A DNA stretch of 64,000 bases, from assembly GCA_949751835.1 (NCBI GenBank), contig CATKHK010000064.1, forward strand, positions 1-64,000, written 5' to 3'. This stretch comes from Blepharisma japonicum. Lineage: Eukaryota; Ciliophora; Heterotrichea; Heterotrichida; Blepharismidae. The position numbers and the translations under genes were made by a program. Under the pieces are notes generated by a model. That model worked only from the letters and a program-made list of their open reading frames with translations. It ran no database searches and was not told the DNA's origin. Shown one piece after another: positions 28,623-37,943 of the stretch (the stretch's first letter is position 1; each line of letters starts with the position of its first letter).

Positions 28623-30806
28623 CTATCCTGAAAGCAAATTATCTGGAATGTCCATATTACTAGCCAGCTCTTGAACGTTTACTAGCCTTTTAGAAACTAT
28701 TGGCAAGCTTGATTGCTTTGCATCTGGTAGCGACATTAACTTTAAAATTTCATTTTCATTGCAATTTGTCCCAAATAATTCATTCATTATTTCTTCAATT
28801 TGACAAATATCTTCTACATTTTTTTGAATTTGACATTCAAGTGCATCAGTTCTTTCTTCTAATTTTTTTTTCATTTCTTCAGGCGAATTTTCATCTTTAT
28901 CCCTTATTTCTTCAAAAATCCTTAATTCTTTTTCAATCATTGTCTTAAATTCTTTTACAGTCAATTTTTTAATATCCCCATCTTTGTTAGCTTTCATAAG
29001 TATTTTCATTTCTGCAATTGAATGCTTGGTTTTTTTGTCTTTTTCCTTGGCGTAGTTTTCCATTTCTAGCCAAATAGAAGGAAAATCGTCTCTTACCCTC
29101 TCAATGATTGATTTAACCATAACAAGCAGGCTGCACTCACACCCTGCTACCACGCTATGAATTCTTTTTACTTTTTGGAATATTTCGGTGTCACCAAAAT
29201 AATGGCCTTTCTGTTTAACTGTGAAAATTGTCTTTTCCTCTCCAAATATGAAATTTACTCGACCTCTTACTATAAAAAAAATATCATTGGATGGTTCTCC
29301 TTCTGAGTATACCATTTCTGCAGTTGAACAATATAATGGCTGAAGAAAAGGAAAAATTGAATAGACAAATCTTTGGTCTCTATTTTTAAAAAGAGTAAAA
29401 AGAGTCAATGCACCGTTATGCATCTCTGTTGCAACTTCATATTTAAGCTGCTTAGGTAGCTCATCCATTAAAGATTCAATTTCTTCAACCTTAAATGCCA
29501 AGCGTTCAGTTTTAATTCGAATACTTTTTTGTATTTTTCTTTTTATTTTTCTATTAAGAGATGTTTCCTTTGAAAATTCATCAGCAAGGGCTAGTTTTTG
29601 GGCGATTTGATTCTTTTTAATATCAATTTGAGAAAGCATAGAAGAAAGACTACTAATGTTAAAAGAAACAAAATAAAGAGCAATTATCATTCAGAACATA
29701 GCAAGTATTTTTTCAGTATTTGTCTTTGCAGAAATGTCTCCATACCCTATTGTTGTTAAAGTTGTCAAGGCTCAATAAAGTGAAGTTGCATAAATTGTTG
29801 AAACATCACTATTCCTATACCCACATCTCACTACCCATGTATCATAGTCATAATTTGATAATTTTGCACTTAAATGCCAAAAACAAGCCATTGCATGAAT
29901 TCATACAAATATTCTTGTTATTGTGCTGAAAAATCTGGTTGAGCTATGATTAATATTAAAAAAAGATTGAAGTCTGCTTAACATAGATTTTGGGTTATCG
30001 CTTTTAAATTCTTCAATTAAACGGGAAATTCGAAAAAGATTCTGTAAAGAGTTTAATCTCAGTATTCTGAGAAATCTATTATATCCAATGTAACTATCTT
30101 CAGAAAATCCTAATATAACTCCTATAGGAATGCAAGCAACTGTATCAATTATAAGTCAAGATTTCAAATAATCTCGAAATATCAACTTTCTGTCGGTAAT
30201 CAGCACCCCATTTATATCATAATAAGCAGTATTAAGTATTCATAAAATATCTATAATAAAAAATGCATCAAAAACTAAATCAACCACAAATCATCCATCC
30301 CCTAAAGACGTTTCCATAAAAGAGATCACAAAAGGATCTACAATAGAGTTATATAAAATTAAAATGCCAATAAAAAATCCGTACCAAATTCGCATACCTT
30401 TATCAGGATGAGACATTCCTCAAGGCAATTTTTCGACAAAATAGATACTTGACCTCATCATTGCATCTGCTTTTTTTTTGAAATATTGCTCAAGATCTTG
30501 GTTTGAAGCCATAACTGATCTATTTAAATCAGGCTTATGACAGATTCCTTTAAACCTTATACCCATAATAATTTTTCTTTTCGCTCGCTTTCAAATGTCG
30601 TTATATTTAGAAATTTTGGTAGATGAAAGAGTATAATCAATGCTAGGTTCGGATGGAATAGTTTTTAAAAATATACGAGGACTTCTATTAGTAGATGCCA
30701 AATCATCAGGAGTATTTGTCACAAATGTTTCAAGCGTGCTTGGAAATACTTTTTTACTTTCTCGTTCTTTTAGAACTTTGAGAAGGCTCTATATAAAACT
30801 TACCAT
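28623..30806 (-). CDS. Voltage-gated-type K+ channel with cyclic nucleotide-binding domain
   Basis: The start codon (complement of 30804-30806) is followed at once by a 15-nt intron (30789-30803). After removing it and reading eight TGA as Trp, the frame is open to the stop at 28623, giving 722 residues. Features in order: a polar N-terminus; S1-S4 region with an S4-like YNRFLRILRLNSLQNLFRIS; a pore helix and selectivity filter SLYWALTTLTTIGYGD; S6 (ILAMFWMIIALYFVSF); a C-linker; a cyclic nucleotide-binding fold (YSEGEPSNDIFFIVRGRVNF then GHYFGDTEIFQKVKRIHSVV); and a charged coiled-coil tail. TTIGYGD predicts K+ selectivity. Such channels are numerous in ciliates and tune membrane potential and ciliary beating. 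Nucleotide binding is not certain because the usual GE.AL/R.A cassette is degenerate. Confidence 0.85.
30789..30803 (-). other. 15-nt intron in K+ channel gene
   Basis: On the minus strand GTAAGTTTTATATAG directly follows the ATG. It starts GTAAG, ends TAG, is 15 nt long and holds an in-frame TAG (its last three bases). It must be removed for translation to begin at this ATG; upstream in the same frame there is a TAA. Confidence 0.72.
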
Positions 30807-31269
30807 TTCTGAACTTTTATATTGTTAAATAAATAGGGTGAAACAATTTGTATAAATGTATTTATTTAGTGAGCTTAAACCCAATTATAAAAATATAGAG
30901 AAATTTACATTTGATTTTTATTGATAAGAAGCTATAGTAAGAATTACTTTTGCTATTGCAACAACAAAAAAAGAAAATTTACTTTAAAATACTAGAACAG
31001 TTTCACATATATTTATAGCAAATTGATGATTGGATTTCAATAGTAAGTAGATAGATTATAAGAATCCAATAGTTGCTTGATGAAATTCAATTTAAATTTT
31101 TCCAAAATTAGCACAGAAAGTAGTTTCTTTAAGTAAGCATTAAGGATCAATTAAAATCGGCTCATTTTAATAAATTAGGAATCATTTTCTTCAAAATTAT
31201 AATAGTGCACATATCTCAATTACTTTAAAGCTAAATATAATATACCTTCTTCATTACCATTATGAATTA
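30807..31269. other. Intergenic
   Basis: 463 bp of AT-rich sequence between two minus-strand genes (channel and BTB-BRCT). No open frame or RNA gene seen. Confidence 0.5.
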
Positions 31270-33087
31270 TTATTTTATTAAGAATTCATCTTTGAAAGCG
31301 AGTTCTTGCTTAAGTACTGATTCTAGCAACAGCTCTTTTGTGTAAATTTTGAATCCTTGCTGTTTCATTATTTGATTTGACCTTTTATCTTTATTTTCAG
31401 CTGATGACAATATTAAAATATTTCCTTTCGGCACATCAGGCTCTTTCTTAAGCACCCTTCCTCCAGCAGATTCAACAAGCTCTTGTATATCGTTTTTACT
31501 TGGCTGAATATTTGGGCTGATCCACACATCCCAACCATCTAATACTTTCTGCTCTTGGCTTCTTCTTAGAGATTCTTTATAATTGAATTTATGCTCAGCT
31601 TCTACTTCAGGAGTGCATAATAAATATTTTTCATGCTTATCCCATTCTCCTAGTAAAGCTGATTCTTTTATTCATTCTATAGAAATTATATCGATCCCTC
31701 GATTTAAAGCTTCTAATAGCTTCAGAGTTCTCAAGAACTTTTCCATTACAAGATGTGTAGGATTTTCTGAGAATTGGTTTACAATCTTTCCACCTAAGGT
31801 TTTTACCATTGTTTCAAGCTTTTTCTTTTCTTGTGCATTAATTCCAGAAATCAATATTGAAGGAAGCATTTTTGCGGCACTTTTTCTAGTTTTTCTGCCA
31901 GTCCCTTCTTCTTCCTCTTCCATCGCTTTTGAAAGATCAGCAGCGCTCAATATTTTTGTTTTTTTACATTTGTTTGCAGCGGAATCTTTTTTCGCTGGCT
32001 TTTTCTTAGCTGGTGTCCTTTTTCTTTTTTTTGGTACCTCATCTTCATCTGAAAAATCCAAATTTTCATCCTCTTCATCATCAATAAAACTTGATTCATA
32101 GTCCTCTTCTATATTATGGCTTCCATATAATTCTTCTTCAATTTCTGCTTTCGATTTTTTTTGAACTTTTGGGGCAGCTTTTTTAGCAGATTGAATAGCT
32201 TTTGCTTTATTATTTCCCCATGGGAGAGCTCTGGCTGGGACTTTAGCCTCTTCTTCATCAGGCATTAAAGATGATAAAATATCGTCTGAGTTGCTTATTG
32301 GTAATGATGCAGTAGGAATTGAAGAAGAACTCGCTGACTTTATAGAAGCTGAGGTAGTTAATAAGGGAACTGGGTTTTCTTTAGTTATTTTCGGAGGCTC
32401 TGTTAAGAGCAATGTAGGCTGAATGTGATTGTCCATTAGAAGAGTAGGCTCTGGCATTTGGTTTTGCATTATAAGGGTAGGCTCTGGCATTTGATCTTGA
32501 ATTAAGAGTGTAGGTTCTGGCATATTTTGAGGGAGAATTAAAGTGCTTTCTATTGTTTCTGTGTTCATTAGCAAGGTAGGTTCGTATTCCAATTTCTTAG
32601 GAGCTGGCTCACTGTGAAGGATCAGTGTAGGCTCATAGTCTTGTTGCATCATTAAAGTAGGCTCAATTCTGTCATTCATAATTAAGGTTGGTTCGAATTT
32701 CTCTTCGATTGTGACTGGCTTTGGAAGCTCTACTTTTGGCTCTGGGACTGGAGGTATGTTTTTCTGTTCATTTCTAACACCATTTTGGCCCTTCAAGAAA
32801 TCATTTGGTAGCTGGATCCTCCAAAACTTGGCTTCTTCTAGTAGCTGGTCTTTATTTAGGTTTGGATTCCAAAAGAGCTTGCCATGCCTTAAATAATCTA
32901 GCAAAATCGTAAAATAATCAGGGTTCCTATCAAAAAAATAAGCATTTTCAACTATGAGCATGTTTTGTATATCTTTGCCTGTGATCACTAATGCTATCGT
33001 GCTGGTAGGGAATTTCATGATTGTTTCTCTGGCAACGCGAAAAACTTTTCCTCCAACGTCTAATGTTAAGATAGGGCTTAATGACAT
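31270..33087 (-). CDS. KCTD-type BTB protein with EPTL repeats and MDC1-like tandem BRCT
   Basis: The gene is read through one TGA (complement of 31672-31674, Trp472), giving 605 residues. Residues 5-95 are a KCTD/T1-type BTB domain (LTLDVGGKVFRVARETI, FFDRNPDYFTILLDYLRHGK). Residues 132-228 hold nine copies of E-P-T-L-[ILM]-[ILM] with variants ESTL and QPTL. Residues 240-395 are low complexity, with acidic DEEDENLDFSDEDE and a likely NLS (KKRKRTPAKKKPAKK). Residues 410-605 are two BRCT domains closest to MDC1 (THLVMEKFLRTLKLLEALNR; LLLESVLKQELAFKDEFL). The phosphate-binding pair is present: Ser414-Gly415 and Lys456. MDC1-type BRCTs read phosphorylated H2A tails at DNA breaks; KCTD BTBs form oligomers and bind Cullin-3. 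The role here is inferred. Confidence 0.82.
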
Positions 33088-33667
33088 TATGAATTATTTT
33101 ATATTAAAAGTATAAATAAAGATGATTAATTATCAACTTGGAATTTTACATTAATAAATTAAGCTATAACTCTTTTGAAATTCATTGAATAAAACAAATT
33201 TAGCATAAATGAAGATTTTAATAGTAATTTGTAATCAAATTAAGGCTCTATAAAAAGCAATCTATTCATGAATGTCATTTTCGGGCTCTTTGATACTATA
33301 TAATAAATATCTAATCATTCAATTGCATGAAACTCATTTGCTTCACTTTCTTAATATTATATTTGTCTAGATTTTAATAGCGCTTCTATATATTATATAA
33401 AATACCAGCGCAAACAAATCGAATATCCGCCTATAGAAAAATATAATGAATTTTTATAATTTCTACTTTCATAATCGAAAGTATCAAAACAAATTCTAGT
33501 GACTTCGTAAGTGGCATGAATCATTCTATCTCGCAAATAACAGCATAGATCGATTTCCTTTATTTGAGTAATAGCAAATCAGATATGTTTTCATGTATAG
33601 CGCAAGAATAATCAGTCACTGCAAGCATCCAAGATTTTCCCTATTAAAATTAAATAAAAATATCACA
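33088..33667. other. Intergenic, divergent promoter region
   Basis: 580 bp of AT-rich sequence between the BTB-BRCT gene and ARV1, which are transcribed away from each other. Frames are dense in TAA/TAG. Nothing specific seen. Confidence 0.5.
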
Positions 33668-34292
33668 ATGAAATGTGTGGAGTGCGGAAAAGAAGTCCCT
33701 AGGCTTTATGAAGAGCTTGTTAAAGGAAATATTGCTCTATTTCAATGCGAAGCCTGTGGAAAAGTCGCTGATAAATATGTGGAGTATGAGTTTACCTTGG
33801 TGTTTCTGAATTTAATTCTTTGCAAATCTCAAGTTTATAGGCACATTATTTTCAATATTGATTGATCTACGTCAACTTATGATATTTTGAAGATTCTTTT
33901 CTTTGCAAGCATTCTTGATTCATCATTAGCAAGCTGTGAAAGCTTATCATGCTGACTGCTTCAAATCATAAAAAATTGCGCTGTAATTATGCTATTTTTT
34001 ACTGGAATTTATATAGCTGCTTATTCTTCTGGGATAAAATGTAGCAAAATGTTTCTATTAAGAGCAGTTTTATTTTCAAGCTTTGGGAAACTTGGGAATT
34101 TTATGATAATCACATGGTAATTTTTAATAAAGGAAATATTCTTCTCTTCCCAGCACATTTATGGCACTATTTATTTATTTAAACAACATGATTGCAATTA
34201 GGGAGTGCTTAGAAGTACACACAATAAAGGCTGAAATTTTTATCTCATTTGCATGGATGTTTAAAACGCTATTAAGTTCATGGTTTATTTAA
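33668..34292 (+). CDS. ARV1: ARV1, ER sterol/lipid homeostasis protein
   Basis: The gene runs from ATG 33668 through two TGA (Trp) and a 16-nt intron (34117-34132) to TAA at 34290-34292, giving 202 residues. The N-terminus is the ARV1 homology domain with its zinc ribbon and signature: MKCVECGKEVPRLYEELVKG, CEACGKVADKYVEYEFTLVF, CKSQVYRHIIFN. Hydrophobic helices follow. After splicing, SSFGKLGNFMIITWKYSSLP leads into FMALFIYLNNMIAIRECLEV, which matches the ARV1 C-terminal half (SSYGK....VIW...). ARV1 is a polytopic ER protein needed for sterol distribution and GPI-anchor synthesis. The ATG at 33593 upstream is out of family. Confidence 0.88.
34117..34132 (+). other. 16-nt intron in ARV1
   Basis: GTAATTTTTAATAAAG, 16 nt, GT-AG, containing TAA in the incoming frame. 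Removal restores a Trp codon across the junction (TG|G) and brings the downstream ARV1 helices into frame. Confidence 0.85.
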
Positions 34293-34393
34293 TAATTAAA
34301 ATTAGTGTTTTGTCATTATGGTATAAATCAATTTAAAAAGTTTATATTTTCTATCTATTTATTATAATTCCGTTATTATTCAAAGTAACTTGC

Positions 34394-34936
34394 TTAAATT
34401 AATGGGGAGTAATTATATTCTGCCTTGTTATGCATAATAAGTTGGTCTTGCACAAAGTAAAAGCTATCTGATCTAGTTTCCCAAGGGTTGTCAATCATTT
34501 GCTGGAGCAAGTCTTCTGGCAGTTCTGGAATTTCATAAATAACTTCCCAAGAGTTCCTTGTATTCGGGATGCAAAAATCTAAAGTAAAATCAAAGTTTTT
34601 AAGAAGTGTATTTCTGAAATAATGCCTTTCTATCATTCGGAAGTTCCTCACTTCTTTAGATCCCACTGTAAATTCAATGGTACTTCCAAGTGCTCTCAGC
34701 TTCAAGAAATCAGGTCCCAGATGATATTTTACAGTCCTTACTTGGTCATCATCGATTGCTGGCTCAGTTGATGCAGTTTCTCCTTCGCTTTGGACTTCAA
34801 AAAGGACCATGCCTGATTCCAAATCTCTCACTTTAAAATAAACAAACTCAATACCGTATGTATTAGCTGAAAGTGGGCACAAAAAATTAGAGGTTGCTTC
34901 AGTCAGCTGAACTACATATTCTGGAGTGATTTCCAT
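34394..34936 (-). CDS. UNC119: UNC119 lipoprotein-cargo chaperone
   Basis: The protein has 180 residues, beta-sandwich type. It is strikingly close to animal UNC119: YGIEFVYFKVRDLESGMVLF, LRALGSTIEFTVGSKEVRNF, RMIERHYFRNTLLKNFDFTL and the end SDSFYFVQDQLIMHNKAEYN. UNC119 binds N-myristoylated proteins (for example transducin alpha, NPHP3, Src kinases) in its hydrophobic pocket and releases them through ARL3-GTP, delivering them to cilia. The long disordered N-terminus of animal UNC119 is missing here. Its start lies only six bases after the stop of the NSRP1-like gene. There is no TGA. Confidence 0.93.
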   Translation of the reverse strand: MEITPEYVVQLTEATSNFLCPLSANTYGIEFVYFKVRDLESGMVLFEVQSEGETASTEPAIDDDQVRTVKYHLGPDFLKLRALGSTIEFTVGSKEVRNFRMIERHYFRNTLLKNFDFTLDFCIPNTRNSWEVIYEIPELPEDLLQQMIDNPWETRSDSFYFVQDQLIMHNKAEYNYSPLI

Positions 34937-34942
34937 TTTATT

Positions 34943-35752
34943 TTAGCATATATTAGAGCTATTATTAGATTGGGCTTTTCGTTGAAGGAATCTTTCTCGA
35001 GCAGATTGTATATCTTTTTCTCCTTTTTTCTCTGGTAGAGGCTCTGGAATTGGTTCTTGGTTGATATGATTTTCTAATACTTCTTCTATTATTTTAAGAG
35101 GTTTTTCAGATATCTCAATCTCTTCTGACTCACTAGAGCTTTTCTCAATTTCTTCAGTTTTTTGTATTTTTCGGGGCTCTGGCTCACTTTTATTCCCCAT
35201 TGCGGAATTTTTAGTAAGTAAATTTGCGTAAAAGTTGCGAATATCTCCATGTGAATTGCTGACGCTATGCTTTTCTGATCTCTCATCTTTTTTCTCAAGA
35301 TCAGCTGCCCATTGATTATTTTCCTGTAAAAACTTCATGTAGCTTGGAGTAATAAAAGTCTCGGTTTCTACTTGCTCTTTTGCTTCTTTTTCTCTTTTTT
35401 TAGCTTCAACTCTTTCTTTAATCAAATTTTTTTCTTTTTTCTTAAATTCATTAGCTGCCTTAATAGCATCTAAATATTTAGGTTTTTTTTCTATATCTTT
35501 TTGCTCTGGTTTGTCTTTAAAACTCTCATAAAACTTATCATATGAAATTATTGTTGGATCTTCAGCCAAAGCCCTATATAAAGCTTCATCAGATTTTTGC
35601 TGCCTCATAAGGCTTTCTTTAACAATGTCTAAATTTGCTGACTTTATTGCATCCTCTTCTTCGTTTTCTTCAACTTTAAACACATTTTTTGTTTTTATTA
35701 GCCCATACTTCTTTTGGGTTTTTCCTAAGCTCATCTCAAATTTTCCATTCAT
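34943..35752 (-). CDS. NSRP1: NSRP1-like nuclear speckle splicing regulator
   Basis: The protein has 269 residues. The start MSLGKTQKKYGLIKTKNVFK and the core RALAEDPTIISYDKFYESFK, KPKYLDAIKAANEFKKKEKN, ETFITPSYMKFLQEN and GDIRNFYANLLTKNS follow human NSRP1/CCDC55 (ALAED.TVYEYD..YD, RKPKYI..LLKA...RKKE, EAFVTSAYKKKLQE, GFYRHLLN). NSRP1 is a coiled-coil splicing factor in nuclear speckles. The rest is Lys/Glu-rich and disordered. Both this gene and UNC119 are on the minus strand with TAA then AATAAA then ATG, in the same frame. Confidence 0.82.
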   Translation of the reverse strand: MNGKFEMSLGKTQKKYGLIKTKNVFKVEENEEEDAIKSANLDIVKESLMRQQKSDEALYRALAEDPTIISYDKFYESFKDKPEQKDIEKKPKYLDAIKAANEFKKKEKNLIKERVEAKKREKEAKEQVETETFITPSYMKFLQENNQWAADLEKKDERSEKHSVSNSHGDIRNFYANLLTKNSAMGNKSEPEPRKIQKTEEIEKSSSESEEIEISEKPLKIIEEVLENHINQEPIPEPLPEKKGEKDIQSARERFLQRKAQSNNSSNIC

Positions 35753-35816
35753 ATAATTTTTATAATTAAAATAATTTAGCTTTCCTTAATCCTTATTGAT
35801 TTCGAGGAATTTAATA

Positions 35817-37166
35817 TTATGAAAGGATAACGATGTCGTCCCACTCTTTTACTGGAATTCCATCTTCAAGGAAACAACCTTTTGTGATCATTTTCCCATC
35901 TTTATATGTTTCTTTTCACTCTTGGATATAAGTTTTGCCATGCTTTCTCTGCTCTTTTCTGCAATATTTGTTGGTTGGGTCTTCTTTTCACTCTTCAAAT
36001 CATTCTTCGCCGTTTTTGCCCCATTTCTTGCATTCCTTGGAGTCTGAGGTTTCTTTTCAGTACTCTTCTCATGATCCTCATTCTGGACTACTCCCTTTTT
36101 TCCTTGTCCATTTAAAGCCTGGCTCTTCATTTCATGTTTCTTCCCAAGAAGAGTTAGCATCTTGGCCTATATGATGAACATAAAATTTCCCTCGAGACTG
36201 CTTTATTATGCTACTTCATGTTCTTTTTTCGCTATATCCTTGCTTTTGTGTCAACATTTCGCCAGTGCTTACATCTTCTGTAAATTCATCTTTAAACTTA
36301 TACTCATCTCCATATCCTTCTGTAATTATTGATTTATGGCCAAATCCATCATCTTTAGTAATCTTAAACTTTCTAGAAGCCCCTATTTCTTCCCATTCTT
36401 CATGAGTTTCTGATAGTCCTTCTATTATTGATTTTATGCCCCATCTTTTTGTTCCATCTGCCCATCATTTGTTATTGAATTTTCTCTCAGATTCAATAGA
36501 CCATTCTTCGTTTCAGGTAGTGTTTCCTTGATTTCCTTCCACTTTTCCCCATTTTCTTTCATTTTGTTCATTCCAGGATGAAGATTCTTTTGAATCATAA
36601 TTTTCATATCATTTCTCGCCCCATGTCCTGTCGTCTTCTTTTCCTTCTTTTTCTCCCCATTTGCTATTGGGAGAAATCCAATATTTTTCTAGAAATTTGC
36701 TTGTTGGTCTTGTATGCCATATTTCTTTTCACTCACAGTCATTATTTTTCCCACACTTAAATCCATGATCATTATCAGGACTCAAATGAAACATTTCATA
36801 TTCCTGCTCATATGGTAAGTAATTCCATCTTTCAGTCGTTGATCCATTATCTACTGGCTGTATCAATTCTCCTCATTCACGATCAGGGCTTTTCCAGACT
36901 TTTACTACAATTTTATTGATTCAAAGCTCAACAAACCAGGTTTTGCTGTTATCATTAAACCCGACTTTTTGTCCATAACCAGTACCAATCAATTCTAGAA
37001 TTTTTGTGTTGTCAATAAAAGAAAGTGATTCACTTCTTGACAAGGATTGGTATAAATAAGGTTCATTTCTGGTAGAAAATATGCGAAAAATAGGTTTTTT
37101 AGATAATTCTTCAAAACTATATTCAGTTTTTAGTTGCAATAGCCTGGTTAGTGAGGTCTCATCCAT
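35817..37166 (-). CDS. Tryptophan-rich repeat protein resembling ESV1/LESV starch-binding proteins
   Basis: A single minus-strand frame runs from ATG (complement of 37164-37166) to TAA at 35817-35819 when 14 TGA are read as Trp, giving 449 residues with about 31 Trp (7%). The first 95 residues are ordinary and possibly regulatory. The rest is made of short repeats of Trp, Glu, Lys and Gly: KWGEKEG, RTWGEKWYENYDS, SSSWNEQNERKWGKVEG, TTWNEEWSIESERKFNNKWW, EEWEEIGASRKFKI, KKWGKNGEEWFEEWKED. This regular aromatic/acidic beta pattern resembles the Trp-rich domain of plant EARLY STARVATION 1 and LESV, which binds glucan chains in starch granules. Family membership is my inference from composition and spacing, not proven. 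Confidence 0.6.
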
Positions 37167-37943
37167 ATTAAGATTAAATATTACTAATAGGGCTAATACT
37201 CGCAAATAAATTGGATATGGAATATTGTTTTATGGGTTGCATACCTTTATAAGTCCTTGATAATATGCCCTTGATACTGATACTGATTTTTAAGCTATAT
37301 ATATAAAAAAGTAAATTATATTGAATTGGCTTTATGGAGCCTTCTAATAGCAGCTTCTGCCTTGAAAATTAAAAAGTTTATCTTGAATTGTAATTTTTGA
37401 AGTATTTTAAGTACCATGGTGATGTGAAAGAGTGATATCTAGGGGTATACCAATAATTTTGATCAATTCTTAGTTTATGGAAGCTTGCATAGCTCAGGTA
37501 TTAATTATAAGCTGCTCACCAATTGAATCTGGGCGAACAATGATGAGAGTTTACTAATTAATTGGAACTTAGCTTTGAATAATGGTTACTTCAATCTTAT
37601 CTCTAGTTTCACTGGTATTAATGATTCTCAGCAAAAGTTTATGATTATTTAATCTTTTTTATATTTCAGCTAATAATTGTAAGAAGCCTAACCGACTAAT
37701 TGCTACAGAGCAATAAAGTAACTAAACCTCAATTGTTTTTGCACAGAGTATTGCCATCAACAACAGCGTTGACAGCTTAAAGACCTGTGCCATTAATTTT
37801 TTATAATAAGACCATAATTCTAATTGGTCTAATTTTATGCCTTTTTCCAAAGTAATTAACGAAAATAATTCTAATTTTTTTAAGTTAATCTAATTTGCAG
37901 ACCATATTCAAAGAAATTTGCTGAACTTTTATCTAAAATTAAA
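37167..37943. other. Intergenic with a possible decayed gene
   Basis: 777 bp between the Trp-rich gene and CK1. One + frame is unusually poor in stops from about 37227 to 37652, broken only by one TAG; see the separate pseudogene entry. Otherwise AT-rich with nothing recognised. Confidence 0.4.
37443..37652 (+). pseudogene. Possible gene relic without start codon
   Basis: The frame GYTNNFDQFLVYGSLHSSGI, then WIWANNDESLLINWNLALNN, is open for about 69 codons to TAA and has no ATG at its head. The same frame upstream (from about 37227) is also open up to a TAG just before this segment. With TAA and TAG as the only stops in such AT-rich DNA, a run this long is moderately unlikely by chance. I recognise no family, and no 15-16 nt intron removes the TAG. 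Confidence 0.22.

Noticed and set aside
30640-30828. 62-codon plus-strand open frame near the channel start
   Set aside because: Antisense to the N-terminus and first intron of the K+ channel gene; no features of its own.
31583-32101. 172-codon plus-strand open frame opposite the BRCT gene
   Set aside because: Antisense of a Lys/Glu/Ser-rich coding stretch; no recognisable domain, while the minus-strand frame encodes BRCT and NLS.
35888-36160. Lys-rich 90-codon minus-strand open frame ending KKHIKMGK
   Set aside because: It lies inside the Trp-rich gene in another frame; the Trp-rich frame is longer, repetitive and protein-like once TGA is Trp.
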